Assembly (NCBI GenBank): GCA_001430745.1
Contig: KQ482041.1
Span: 1,558,614-1,602,998, forward strand
Origin: Auxenochlorella pyrenoidosa
Taxonomy: Eukaryota; Chlorophyta; Trebouxiophyceae; Chlorellales; Chlorellaceae
Direction of reading: 5' to 3'
Length of the DNA: 44,385 nucleotides
Shown here: positions 1 through 11,998 of the stretch, piece by piece
How positions within the stretch are numbered: the stretch's first letter is position 1
How the letters are laid out: every line of letters starts with the position of its first letter
Notes under the pieces: model-generated
What the model saw: only the letters and a program-made list of their open reading frames with translations
The model's database searches: none
What the model was told of the DNA's origin: nothing
Program-made: the position numbers and the translations under genes

Positions 1-216
1 CACACAGCAGGGCGCATCCCTTGCTTCCCCTCACAGCCAGCGCCTTCTGCAGCCGCCGCACCTGCTGCTGCTGCCAGCCGGCCCTGAGAGGCAGCCGGCT
101 GGGCGGGCCCGGGCCCTGCCGGCGCTCGTCCCCCACCCTTGGCTGCCCCTGCACCCCTCCCTCACCGTGACCCCCCCTCCCCCCCATCCCCCACCCCCCA
201 ATGCGCACACGGTCAG
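1..216 (+). other. Probable intron of the kinase gene
   Basis: There is no exon here that I can support. The stretch ends in a C-rich tract and CACACGGTCAG, a good acceptor for the first kinase exon at 217. The N-lobe of the kinase must lie upstream of the window. Confidence 0.5.
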
Positions 217-2713
217 GCGCGCGAGGTGCCGCTGGGCGAGGAGGAGGCGCGCTTCTACGCCGGCTGCGTGGTGCTGGGCCTGGAGTACATGCACGACCGC
301 GGCATCGCCTGGCGGTGAGCGGGGGGGCGCGCACCCCCCACCCAGACACACATTCATCGCGCGCAATCGCGCCTAGCAAGGCCGCGCCCACCCGCCCGCC
401 CGCCTGCCTGCCTGCCCAAACATTCCGCCATCTGCCTTCACCCATTGACTATCATCCGCTGCTCACTAACGGTTGCGCTCCGGGGCGGTGGCCGCGCTGC
501 CTGCAGGGACCTGAAGCCGGAGAACCTGCTGATCGACACGGCAGGCTACCTGAAAATCACCGACCTAGGGTTTGCAAAGAAGATCCCCCAGGCAAGCACG
601 GCAGAGGGGGAGGGCGGGGCAGCGGAGGGCTGAGGGCAGAGGCAGGAGGGCTGAGGGTTGCCGGCAGGGCTGTTGTTAGTGTTCGCCAGCGGCTTATGCC
701 GTGCTGACCGCCACTGTGTTGTGCGCGTGGCAGCATCGCATGTCAGGCCTGAGGCGGGTGCTTCATGTCGCGCCGGCCTGCCGGCACACGCCTGATGGAT
801 GAATGAGCGGCGGCCCCCTGCTGCCTCACCCTGCCCTGCTGCTGCCCCGCCCACCGCACCTGGGGTGCAGGGCGGCAAGACATACACGCTGTGCGGCACC
901 CCCGAGTACCTGGCGCCGGAGCTGGTCACCCAGTCGGGGCACGGGAAGGCGGTTGACTGGTGCGCCTGCAGGGCTGGGCAGCCAGCCATGGGGTGTACGG
1001 TGTCGTTCTCGGCGGCAGAAACGCAGCGCGTGTGTGCACCCTCTTTGGCGTGGCTGCTGCCGCTGCCTATGCGCCCTGGCAGCCGCCCGGCCGTCCGTTG
1101 CGCGTCCAGGGCTGCAGCGAGCCTTGTATGCCCTGACCTGTGGGGTTGCTGCTGACCCGCAGGTGGGCGGTGGGGGTGCTCATCTACGAGATGGTGGCCG
1201 GCTACCCGCCCTTTTACCAGGTGCGAGGGGCGGGGTGTGTGGGTGGTTGGGTGGCGATGGGGGGTAAGGGGGTGAGTGGGGGGAGGGGGCCTTAGAGGCC
1301 TGGAGGGGAGGGAGGCGCCCAGGGCGGGGCGCTGCAACCGTGCCCACCGTGCTCAAAGGTTGTGCTGACTGCCGGCAGCCAGGAGGGCCGGCTGTGCGCC
1401 GTCCTGGAATCGTCCTGCCCTGCAAAGCGTGCAGAACGCGCCTGCACTGTCACTGCAGGAGGACCGCGTGGCCATGTTCCGCGCCATCTGCTCTACAGAC
1501 TTCAAGTTCCCTTCCCACTTTAGCAAGGTGGGCTGGGCTGTCAAGGCGGGGGGATGCCGCCAGGCTGCCTCACCTGCTGCCCCTATTTCCAGGACTGTAC
1601 TGCAGCGCTGCCGTGTGCGGCTGGGCGTGCCCTGTCGCCTCTTTTGGCCTGCTGGGCGCTGCTGCTGCTTGCTGCATTCCAGCTGCCTGGGCGGCGCACG
1701 GCCCACCACCACACGCGCTGCTTCCACTCTTGCGCCCTGCCATGCCTCCCTTCCCCCTGCATGACGCCGGCCACAAATACGCTCGTCGCGGCCAGCCCTT
1801 TTCGTGCCTCTTCTCTGCGCTCGTCCCCTTTCACTGCTGCCGCTGCCCCCCCGGTTTCCCGGGGAGCACGCACGCACTCATGTCACCTGCGCGCCACCTG
1901 GCACACCTGGCACCCACCCCGCAGGAGCTGCGGGACCTGGTCAAGCGCTTCCTGGTGCGCGCCACCTCGCGCCGCCTGGGCTGCATGCCCGGCGGCACCG
2001 CCGAGGTGAAGCAGCACCCCTGGTTCAGGTGGGCGCGCTGGCTGGCTGGTGGGGGGCACCAGGCAGCGGCGCCAGGCCTGCCGGCGGTGCTGGGGCCATG
2101 CCGCCTGCGGGCGACTCAGGGAGAGTGCCATGGGAGCAGCTCAAGGGTGGACACCTGCCGTAGAGATTTGGTGGCGGCCTACAAGTCGCACAGGGTCTGT
2201 GCAGCCGGCCGGCAAATTCTCAGCCCCAACCTCCAGCTCTGCCTGCTCCTGCCCGCCTGCAGGGGCTTTGACTGGGATGCCCTGGCTCAGCGCCGCCTGA
2301 AGGCGCCATACATCCCCAAGGTGGGCAGAGGACAAGGGCGGCTTACAGCCTGGGGGGGGGGGGGGGCCTTTGGGGGCGGCAGGTAGAGCCAGAGGCACTC
2401 GACAGCTCGGCTGGCGCCACGTCGCCTGCTCTTGCGCCTCCCCTTCCGCATTGGGCGCAGCTGCAGCGCGTGGAGTCAGGACTGCATGCGGTGCCTGCAC
2501 ATCAGGCCACCGCTACTGCAAGCTGCTGCGATTCTGTCGGATGCTGTGGCTGTTGCATGACGTGCACACCTACCTGCCACCGGCTCCTTCCCCTCTGTCC
2601 CTGGGCAGGTCAGCGGCCCGGCAGACGCAAGCAACTTTGATGTGCCGCAGACAGCACAGCACGTCAAGCGTGGCAGCCGGTACATTTCCACCGGCGTGTT
2701 CAAGGACTTCTGA
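217..2713 (+). CDS. AGC-family protein kinase, cGMP/cAMP-dependent type (5' end outside window)
   Basis: This is the C-terminal part of a Ser/Thr kinase. Exons: 217-314, 507-591, 871-959, 1163-1220, 1459-1527, 1925-2028, 2263-2320, 2609-2713; all phases agree. Visible in order are the catalytic loop [10 protein letters not shown], the metal-binding motif as DLG (TDLGFAKKI), the activation segment [16 protein letters not shown], the [14 protein letters not shown] helix, and an AGC tail with a proline-turn-like segment (APYIPKV), a SNFD motif and a terminal hydrophobic FKDF ending exactly at the stop, as in PKA. GFAKKI and [10 protein letters not shown] look closer to cGMP-dependent kinases. 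Regulatory (cyclic-nucleotide-binding) domains, if present, lie upstream of the window. The second intron starts with GC (592) rather than GT. PKA versus PKG cannot be settled from this half; kinase identity is certain. Confidence 0.9.
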
Positions 2714-3615
2714 GCAGGTCGCTGCTGGCGAAGCATCCATTCCCCGTGCTCGACAGTTGCAGCCACTGGCGACTCGGAGTTGCCCGTCCATGGCAGATCG
2801 CGTCCCGCTTCATTATTTCACACCCGGAAACCTAGAAGAATTTCACTATCCACAGCATGCCCTTATCCCTCCTTACATATAAACACGACAGAGTCCCTCA
2901 GAATGCCGAGGTCAAGTGCCAGTAAAAGTTTGCTCCAGCAGCAGGATGCTCCCAGGGTGGTGGCCCAGGAGGTCCTCTGGGGAGCCCGGCCCGCTCTGGG
3001 AACTGGACAAAGATTATCCACCAGAGGCCTGCACACCCATTTTTTCCCCCATCTCCTGATATTCATGTTGCTGCCACTGCTGCGTGCTGTGTGCAGCAGG
3101 CAAACCAGGTGTGAGCACGGTTGTTTCCTGCCCCGCCGCCAAAGCATGCTTGGCGCCGACGCTCTGATCACACCTGTGCAGCCTTCGTTCTAGGAACATG
3201 CTTTGGTGGTGAGGTCTACAGGCTTCCCTGCGCGTCCAGATCGCCCTCCGGGCCTCCCTGTGGGCCCAGGGCTCTTCCCGAGGCACGGGACCAGTCTGAC
3301 GGCTGGCCGGCGGTCCTCTATCGAGCTGCGATCGCTTCTGAAAGCATAGATCTTCGATGTCGGACCCGGTGAGAGCCGAGTGCCTCTTGTGTTTGTCGGA
3401 CCCTTTGCCAACTCTAGTCGCTCGCCCCCCAATGCGTCATGCTCGTTCCCAAAGGGCTGCTGCTGGTGATCCGGCACCAGCAAGGAGGTTGGCGCGACTC
3501 GGGCCGAGTGAACCGGCGGCACCGCCTGTCCTGATGGTCACCCACGCCAGCAGTTGGTCGATACTGTTGTTGCCTGCTGACCACCTCACCATCCCCTTGC
3601 TGGGACGCCTGCCTA
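2714..3615. other. Intergenic: kinase 3' flank and GYPP-protein promoter
   Basis: About 900 bases with no supported exon. It should contain the 3' UTR of the kinase and the promoter and 5' UTR of the gene starting at 3616. I see no TGTAA signal on the plus strand here and no long repeat. Confidence 0.5.
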
Positions 3616-5238
3616 ATGCTGCAGAACCAGCCTGGCGGCGACCAGAGCCGCGGGCACAGCTACTACCCGGGCGGCTACCCGCCCCCGGGCGGCTACCCGC
3701 CCCCGGGCGGTTATCCGCCGCAGGTGGGTCCTGCATGGCCAAATGAGCACACTGCAGCTACGCCCTTGTGCATGACGCTAACAATTGCAAGGGAAATCTT
3801 TTCGCCGCTTTGAGGGCAACATCTTACAGGCCATGGCAGCAGCAGCTCGCTCCAGCGTGCTTGTCGTAGGCACAATCCTGCTTGTCCGTCTGCCCCTCAT
3901 GCAGGGCTATCCGCCGCCCCAGGTGCGCCCTGCCTGGCCCATAGATGGCTGTCCTGTCCTCTCATGCGGGATGACTGGAGATCGCAGATGCGATGCAGCT
4001 CCTACAAGCAGGGCACATCGTTTTGTTGACATCAGCTTAACGAGTTGCTGTTCCTTGATGCACCAAACCCTTCACCCCCCTGTTTGCAATGCCGCACCGC
4101 AGGGCTACCCGCCGCAGCCCGGCTACCCACCGCAGGCAGGGAGCTTTGGCAGAGCAGTGCCCTGGCTGCTCATTTGCGGATCCTGTTGGATATTCACGAG
4201 ATGCTGGCCACCTCAACTTTCGACCTGCAGTCGTGCGGCTGCTGAGGGTGCCCTTTTCGCTGCTATGCAGGGCTACCCGCCGGCCTATGGCGCACCTCCA
4301 GCACCCTATGGCACTCCACCGCCAGCGCCCTATGGGGCCCCGCCTTACGGCGCACCCGCGCCCTATGGCGCGTCCCCGCCGCAGCCGCACCCAGGTACGC
4401 CTGCCAGCCCTGTGGCTGCAGGAGCTTTGCATGGTTATGGGCCTTGCTAATGGTGCTGGCGGTGCGCCCCCATCTATCAACCGCCAGTCAGCTGTGCGCC
4501 TGCCGCTGCAGGCGGCTACCCGGGGGCCCACATGGGCGCCGCGGCCATGGCGGGCGCCGCCATGGGAGCCATGTATGGCCACCACCCGCATGGCCACAAG
4601 ATGAAGCACAAGGTGGGGTCGGCGGGGAGGGCACACTCTGTGCGCAGGACAGCATGGCAGGCAGATGGCAGAGCCCGTAGGCCTGCTGTTGGTGGGCGCA
4701 TCTGGTGCAGGCCTCAAGCTATCGCAATGGCACAGCGCATGCGCAAGGCATCCTCCAAGCATGCAGTGCGAGTGAATTGCCCATGTCCCCGGTCCCACTG
4801 CAGGGCATGAAGGTGGGCACTCTTGATGGGCAGCAGAGGGGAGCGCTGTGGTCTTGGGGCATGCAGTGCTCCATGTCGTCTGGCCTGGAGGCGTCTTCAT
4901 TGCCCCCGCTTGGCGCTGTCATCAGTGTGCGTGCTGCTGAACCCTCCCCGTACATCTGGCCTCGTCGCTGATCCCCAACAACTGTCATCTTGCGCCCCGC
5001 AGTACAAGGGCGGCATGGGCTTTGGCAGGCACAAGTTCAAAGGCGGCAAGTGAGTTGGGTGCTGATTACGAGCAGCTGGGTGCTGGATTTCAGGCCTGGA
5101 ACAGGCCGCGGGCCGGGGAACAGGGAGGCGGTTTGGTGGCAGGTGGCCCGCCGTGCCCGCTCACCTCCCCACGCCACCGCCTGCTGCAGGTTCAAGAAGG
5201 GAAAGCGCTTTGGCCGCCACAAGGGCAAGTGGAAGTAA
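3616..5238 (+). CDS. GYPP-repeat glycine-rich protein (plant GRP A3-like)
   Basis: A small low-complexity protein. Exons: 3616-3723, 3905-3922, 4103-4135, 4271-4394, 4512-4612, 4804-4812, 5003-5049, 5190-5238. The first ATG opens a run of GGYPPP/GYPPQ units, then PYGAPP-type repeats, an Ala/Met/Gly stretch (MGAAAMAGAAMGAMYG), a His/Lys patch (HHPHGHKMKHK) and a Lys/Gly/Phe end (FGRHKGKWK, stop). The order resembles plant glycine-rich protein A3-like and XYPPX-repeat proteins, whose biochemical role is unclear. Three internal exons are tiny (18, 33 and 9 nt) and all phase 0, several encoding one or two repeat units. The intron at 4136 has a GC donor and is 135 nt with no in-frame stop, so it could be retained. 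The 9-nt exon 4804-4812 is the least certain. Its tail matches the C2 protein at 11999-14289. Confidence 0.72.
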
Positions 5239-6117
5239 GGAGCGACTGATGAAGGGGAATAACCATCGATCAGTTGAGCGCTTCTTTGAAGGCGCGGCAG
5301 TGTGCGCAAAACTGCAGCAGCGGCCTGCTGCGCCAGCGGCGCCTCTGCACACCCGCTTCTGCTTGTCAACCCCTGCCTTCCGTCCTTGTGCACCTTTTTC
5401 GACTGTTGATATACAAGAATCGATTCCATAAGCGAGCTATGCAGCGGCAACCCGCAGCGGCCGTCTTGCGCCAACCGTATGCATGCATATGGGTCCTCTG
5501 CAACCCTGCTCCCAGCCAGGTCTTGCTTGAGAAAACACTCGTGCAACTCTAGTCATGCGCACAGAAACGCTCTACGGACGCGCCATGAACCTTGAACAGT
5601 CCGAGGGTGCCCGTGGGACCCTGCTGGCAGCTCGCCCAGCACCCTTATGCCTGCTTGAGCCTCAGAGGAAGATGAGGAGGCAGTTGTGCCTGTTTGCAGA
5701 GCCGCACAGCACAGCCCCCCTGGCAGGAAAGTGGACAGGTGTGCGCAATGCCTCCACAACACCGGGCCTTACTGCGAGCTGCTCATGCCCTGCTTGCTTG
5801 TGCTCTGTTCAAATTGCTTGATCAACCGGGTTCCCCGCCAGCCGAGAGGGGCGACCCAGCCCGCCTAGCTGCCGTGCACCAGCCCCCTCACGCTCCTCCC
5901 CCTGCCCGAACCCGCCCTCCCCCAGGGCCCTGCTCCTTGCTTAACTGCTTCCCAGCATTGCATGCGCGTCCAGCTGCGCGCGCTCGCGGGCTGAACGCGG
6001 GCATAGGCGCAGGGTGCGGCTTCAGTGCACTGAGCAGCTGAGCAGCCACCGTCTCGCCGCAAGCAGCACCAGCGGCGATCGGGCGCCCTGTAAGGCCGGC
6101 CCAGGTCCGCCTCCATC
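5239..6117. other. Intergenic: 3' flank of the GYPP gene and CSLA-like promoter
   Basis: About 880 bases without a supported exon. The part just before 6118 is very GC-rich and probably holds the 5' UTR of the glycosyltransferase. No RNA gene or repeat array was seen. Confidence 0.5.
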
Positions 6118-9100
6118 ATGCTGGCCGCCCTGATCCCAGCTGGCACCGGCGTCGCCGCCGCCGCATACGGCTGGTATGTCGCCGCCTTGGGCGCGGCGGT
6201 GCAGCTGGCGGTGCTGCTGTCGCTGCTCGTGTCGGCAGACCGCCTGCTCAACGTGGCCAAGTTTGGGTTCATCCGCGCGCGGGCGGCGCTCACCGGCAAG
6301 CTCCCAAAGGACGACTGGTTCTGTGCGCCGCTGCCGCGGGAGGCGGAGGAGCACCCCATGGTGAGGCGGGCATGGCGGGCATGCAGGGCAGGGGCAGCAC
6401 CCAGGCAAGGCCTGCCATGCCGCTTGCGGCCCCCGGCCAGGCTGCTGCCTCCCCGCTGCACCCCTGGGGCACATGCAGTCGGCAGGGCTTCTGATGCATG
6501 CAATTCACGCAGTACGCGCGCGTCCCCGGCGTCTGCAAGGCGCCGGACGGCGTCCCGCAAACCTCTCCTCTCTGCCCTGCCACCCCGCCCCTCAGGTGGC
6601 GGTCCAGCTGCCCATGTTCAACGAGCGCGCTGTCTGCCAGGCCATCATTGACTGCTGTGCCGAGCTGGAGTGGCCGGCGCAGCGGCTGAAAATCCAGGCG
6701 GGTGCAGGGGCTGGCAGGGGCGGAACGTGGAACGTGGGTGGGGGGGCCAGCACAACAGCGCCCTGGTCAAGCATGCTCCACTGGCGGCCACGCAGTCGGG
6801 CCCAGCCGCTGCCCAGGGCGCAGGGACAGGCCTTGAGGATCGTTCTCTCCACACGCTGTGCGGCCGTACCCATAGCCTGCTGACGGCCCGCCCGCCTTGC
6901 TCGCCCACCATTCCCCCTCTCCCCTGCACCTTCCTTGGCAGGTGCTGGACGACTCCACCGACCCGGTCACCTGCGAGCTGGTGGACGAGAAGGTGCTGGA
7001 GTGGCGGGAGCGCGGCATCCACGTGGAGTGCCTGCGCCGCACCAACCGGCAGGGGTACAAGGCGGGCGCGATGAAGGAGGTGGGTGGGTGGGGGGGGCTT
7101 GGGAGGGGCTCTCGTGGGGTAGCAGGGCTCCTGTTGCAGCTGCTGCTGCCTCAAGCTCAGCTCTCCCAGGTTGCTCTCAGGGCTGCCCGCTTGCGCTCCA
7201 TGATGTGCGCTGGCAGCAGCTCCCCATGCATTTCTGGCACTGGCTTTGGATCCGAGTCTAGACAGTTTCTGCCAGCCCTCAGTTCTTGGGCGGCCCTGGC
7301 CCCGCACCCCCCCGCAGGGCATGGACCTGCTGGCCAAGCAGGGCTGCGAGTTTGTGGCCGTATTTGACGCCGACTTCAAGCCCGATCCCGGGTTCCTGCA
7401 GCGCACCGTGCCGTACCTGATGGGCAACCCCGAGGTGGGTGCTGCGCCCCGCCTCGCCAACACCTCCCTGCCTCGCCAACAGCCGGGCACAGCATGTTTG
7501 CAGTTACGCGCTGGCCCTGAGGGGCACAATGTGAGGGCGCTGTGCTGCAGGCAGCGCACCTGAACGCACGCCTGCCCATCCATGCACTATAAGGTGGACT
7601 CGCCACGTGCGCCCCGCCCCCTCTTCCCCCCTCTCTCTCGCGTAGGTGGGCTACGTGCAGTCGCGCTGGGTGTTTACCAACCCACAGGAGTCTTACCTGA
7701 CCAAGGCGCAGGAGGTGGGCCCTTTCAAACTGGATCTGGGAGCGGATGAAACGGGGCAACAGAGCGGTCGCTGCATGAAGCCATCTCGGCCACTTTTCTC
7801 CAGGCGCCGCGCCTGCCCTGGCCTGCCACTTCCTGTGGTCCCTCTGCCCGCACCACGGCCAACCTGCCTGGGCCGCGTTCCGCCTGGCCCCGCCTGTCTT
7901 GCCCGCAGGTGTCCCTCAACTACCACATGAAGTGCGAGCAGTACAGCCACTCGGCCTCCCGCTCCTTCTTCAATTTTAACGGCACCGCAGGTGGGGCCCG
8001 AGGTGTTGGGCAGGCGGCCCGGCTGTTTTCTCAGGGCCAAAGCATGCATGCACCCTTCACCCAGGCAGCTCCCCAGGGCACTGCTGCTCGCTGAATTGCT
8101 GCCGCCCAGGGTGACCAGCCCGCCGCTCACCCATCCCGCCACCCCCCCGCAGGCGTGTGGCGCCTGGCGTGCATCGAGCACGCGGGCGGGTGGAACGCGC
8201 GCACCACTGTGGAGGACATGGACCTCTCCCTGCGCGCCTACATCCGCGGCTGGAGGGCCATCTTCCTGGACGACGTGACCTGCCTAAACGAGGCAAGGGG
8301 GCGCCTGGAGAGGGGGTGGCGGGGGACTTGGTTGGAGGCAGCGCGCATGCCTGGGCAGGGCAGCGGGTGAGCAAACCCACAGCCCACTCGCGCAGAGCAT
8401 TTGGACCAAGAAATTCATGAAAAGAATCGCCCCGCCTGCCCCTGGCGCTCCCCCTCTGAGGTCACCTCCACCCCCCCCCCGCAGCTGCCCGCCTCCTTCT
8501 TTGCGTACCGCAAGCAGCAGCACCGCTGGACGTGCGGCCCCATCCAGCTGTGGGCCAAGGCCTCGGCCGACGTGTGGGCCAGCCAGCTGCCGCTGCCGCG
8601 CAAGCTGGAGCTGGTGCTGCTCTACTTTGGCGTGCGCAAGTGCGCCACCCACCTCGTGTCGCTGGGCTTCTTCTGCACACTGGTGCCGCTCACCGTCTTC
8701 ACCCCCGAGGTGGGCGGGGACAGGGGGGTAAGGGACGCTGGGCGCTGCCCTCTGGTGTACCTTCCAGTCGGGCCTGCCAGGTGCGGCGCCCGCCAGGCAG
8801 GGAGCATGCCGCGCGCCAGGGCGTGCACTGTTGCACGCCACCCCCCAGCCTGAAAACGTACAGCTCAGCCCAACCTCCCTCGCTCCCAGGTGCGCATCCC
8901 TGCCTGGGCTCTGGTGCACCTCCCCGTGGCCGTCACCCTCTCCACCGCCTGGTTCACCCGCAAGGTGCGTGCAGCTGGGTGCTGGCCAGGTGCCACCTGG
9001 CGGGGTGTGTCCCTGCCAGCATTGCAGACGCAAGAGGCAGACAGGTGTTGGCGCAACCTCGCTGGGCCCAGCTGCCAGGCTGCAAGCACACTGCCGCCTC

Positions 9101-11253
9101 CCTAAACCAGCAGCACCCGCCTCCCTCTCTCCTCCTGTACAGGGCTGGATTTACTCCATCCTGTACGTGCTGTTTGAGAACGCCATGGGCACGGTCAAGC
9201 TGTGGGCGGTCATCACAGGTGGGGGGCTGCCGGGCTGCCGGGGAAGGATGATTCGGGAGCTGCGCAACAGGCTGCCGGCATCACTTGCGGGGCAGCTTTT
9301 CTGCGGCAGGCTGCCTTCAGGCTGCCTCTCAGCATGCCCCCGCCTCCCCGGCCCCCCCTCCCCCTCCCCCCTGCAGGCCTGCTGGACCTGCAGCGCGCCC
9401 AGGAGTGGGTGGTCACCACCAAGCTGGGCTCCTCCGACAAGCGCCCCGGCACCGCCTCCGCCTCGGTGCCCATCCCCTCCTGCCGCCTCTACCTGCAAGA
9501 GCTGCTGTGGGCGCTGTTCACCTGGGCCGCCGGCTTCTACGCCCTCTTCACGCGCGCCACCCACCTGGGGCTGGCCGTCTACCTCATCATCCAGGGTGGG
9601 TGGGTGGGCTGGGAGATGCCTGCTGCTGGTCTTGCACGTGAACAGCAGGGTGTGTGTGGGGGAATGCCTGTTGACATTATTGTATGAGATGGGCAGGTGG
9701 AGGGCCAGGTGGGCAAGGGGCTGCAGGCGCTTTCGAGCGCGTGGGGCAGGCGCTACCAGCCGGCACGCCAGCCGGTCCGCGAGGCGGCAGAGCTGCCCAC
9801 CAGCACCGCCTCCCCGCTGCCCCCGCCGGCCCCCGCCTCCAGGCACCGTCTTCCTGGCCTTTGCCTTCAACTGGGTGGACGCGGGCGGCCTGCTAGGCGG
9901 CCGCCTGGGCGACGACATCATCAGGGTGCCCGTCAGGGCCTCTGCCGAGGGTGTGCCGCTGCTGGCTGGGCCAGGCGCGGCTGCTGTGGCGGGCTTGCCC
10001 GCCGACGCCACGCCGGGCAAGGCGGGCAAGCTGGGCCGCGAGGTCAAGCGCGCGCACACCATGTGAGGCGTGACATGAGTTCTTGCCAAGCAAGCTGGCT
10101 GGGCACGCTGCTGCATATCCCTTGCATGGGCGCTGTGCTTCATGCAGAGTGCAGGCGTATTGCTGCGCCCATTCTGGCGCATACCAGCTCACTGGATCCC
10201 CTGTCCCATGATCTGCCTCCTGGGCCTGCAGCCCTGTCATCCAGCTCCACAGCACTGACCGCCTGGCAGCCATGCAGCCTGCTGCCACTGCTCGCGGCCA
10301 GCTGGAGAAGGCGGCAGGTGCGGCCCTGGTGAAAGGATCTGTGTTTGCAGTGGGGCCGTGCCTGTGGCGCAGCCAGCACGCTGCCGCTCGGTTTGCCTGC
10401 CCGCGCTGCATCCTGTGCTCCGGCAACAACCAGCCATCCGAACTCCTTGTGTTTTACAGCTGCCCCCCGCCCCCGCCCACCCCCCCACCCCACCCACCAC
10501 ACACACACACACACCACAGCCGATGTGCTTGACGCCCCCCTGGACGGCCGCTCCTCCCCCACCTCCTCCACCGGCTCCTGCTCCGGCGACTCCTTCGGCG
10601 CGCGGTGAGGCGGCAGCGCCCGCCCCCCTTGTGGCTTCACTCGGTTCCTTTCTGGATCCAGCCTGCTCATGTGACCTGCTGTGCATGCATCCAGACTCGC
10701 TCGCGAGCAGGCGACCGAGCCGGGCTTCCTTTGGCCCCACCCTTCCCACACTTGCGTTTGTGTGCGAAAGTCCGGTGCCCCCCCCCACACCCCCCGCTGC
10801 AGCACCCCCGACTCCCTGTCAGACGGCGAGGCCAAGCTGTCTGGCTCCGTCAGCAGCCTGGACAGCGTGAAGCTGGACAGCAAGTGGGTTGTGGGGTGGT
10901 GATGATGGCAGTGATTGGGGTGGGGTTTCGGGGGAGGGCACAGGACGGGCAGGGCCTGGCAGCAGCATGCCCATCTGACGACTGTCTGCGTGCCCGATCT
11001 AGCCGGTCTGAGGGGGCACCTCACACAGCCACTCTTCCCCTAGAGCCCCCCCTCACTCGTCGCCCTTTATCCCACCCATCGTGGCAGGTGGCGCAACACC
11101 TCCCCAACCTCCTCGCTCACCGACATCTACGCTGCCAAGCCCGCGCTGCCTGTGTCTGTGTCGGCGACCACCAGCCTGCGCCGAGGCCTCAACGCTGTGT
11201 TCGGCCTGCCGGCTGGCTACTACGCCAGGGTTCCGGGGCACCACGACGATTAG
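6118..11253 (+). CDS. CSLA: CSLA/CSLC-like family 2 glycosyltransferase (beta-mannan-type synthase) with extended tail
   Basis: A multi-pass Golgi glycan synthase of the cellulose-synthase-like A/C type; known CSLA enzymes polymerise GDP-mannose into beta-1,4-(gluco)mannan. Exons: 6118-6360, 6596-6697, 6942-7079, 7318-7434, 7646-7714, 7909-7990, 8153-8292, 8485-8709, 8890-8964, 9143-9218, 9377-9595, 9843-10062, 10232-10317, 10520-10604, 10803-10883, 11088-11253 (707 aa). Seen: an N-terminal membrane segment (about 10-40), QLPMFNE (85-91), DDSTD (118-122), DAD (178-180), VEDMD (270-274), QQHRW (308-312), then several hydrophobic segments to about 510. Introns at 6698 and 8293 have GC donors. 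The final roughly 190 residues are Ser/Asp/Gly-rich and are not part of the usual CSLA core of about 530 residues. If the donor at 10063 is not used, translation stops at 10066, giving a shorter protein. CSLA and CSLC cannot be separated by eye. Confidence 0.88.
10499..10513 (+). repeat. (CA)n microsatellite in CSLA-like intron
   Basis: A short CA dinucleotide run sits directly before the acceptor of the exon at 10520, next to a C-rich tract. Confidence 0.7.
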
Positions 11254-11998
11254 GAGGCCTGCACAGCGGGTGCGGCATGAGGCTGGCGGCTAAGCCCAAG
11301 AAGCCCGACCTGGCCAGCCCCCGGGGCGGCAGCGCCAGGCAGGCACGTGTGAAGATGGGCGCTGGCGTCGACGCCAGCGCTCCCATGATCCTAGGAAACT
11401 CACCCTCTCTCAGCACTCGTCCCATAGCTGCAGGCATGCTCTGCCACGACCGTCCGGTAGACAGCTGAGACACTGTCCTCATCCCCTTCTCGCTTTTCCC
11501 CCACGATAGCTCGAACCGCACCCATCTGTCGATGCGTTGCTACCCTGCACACATGCCGGCACCGGATTTTGTGGTTTGCCTGGCTAACAATCCTGATTCG
11601 ATTCTTTTCCATCTTATATCCCGCCACACTTGCCCGGCCCTGCACTGTACAGCCGCTTCGCATCTGCTGCCGCTTTGGTCTCGCACGCCTGTGCCAAGCT
11701 CTCGTCCCCAGTGTCTGCTGCAAAGGTGTCTTGTCCGTCCCTGAAGGAGTGAAGTGCAATATAATCCAGGGTCAAGGAGATTTGGGGCGCAAAGAAAGAG
11801 GACACGGGAGGGAGCAACTAGGACAGGTGAGACGTGCGGCCTGAGGCGGAGAATCGCCCGAGCGGCCGCTAGCGGGCGCGCCAGCGGGGCGTAAGCATGC
11901 GGGGCAGAAGGTTGTCGACCGCTGCAGCTCGGGATCACTGTCAGATCACTTGCCGGCTGTTTCCACGCGAGTATAGACCTGGTAGGGCAGCATCCCAA
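11254..11998. other. Intergenic: CSLA-like 3' flank and C2-gene promoter
   Basis: About 745 bases with no supported exon. The first part is probably the 3' UTR of the glycosyltransferase and carries a perfect 22-base palindrome at 11359-11380. The rest should hold the promoter of the C2 gene. Confidence 0.5.
11359..11380. repeat. Perfect 22-bp palindrome
   Basis: The two 11-base arms GCGCTGGCGTC and GACGCCAGCGC are exact reverse complements with no spacer. It lies 106 bases past the glycosyltransferase stop, so it could form a 3' UTR hairpin or be a protein-binding dyad. Function unknown. Confidence 0.85.

Noticed and set aside
11189..11521. Minus-strand open frame across the CSLA-like stop region
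   Set aside because: It overlaps the supported last exon of the glycosyltransferase and includes the palindrome. No recognisable protein.
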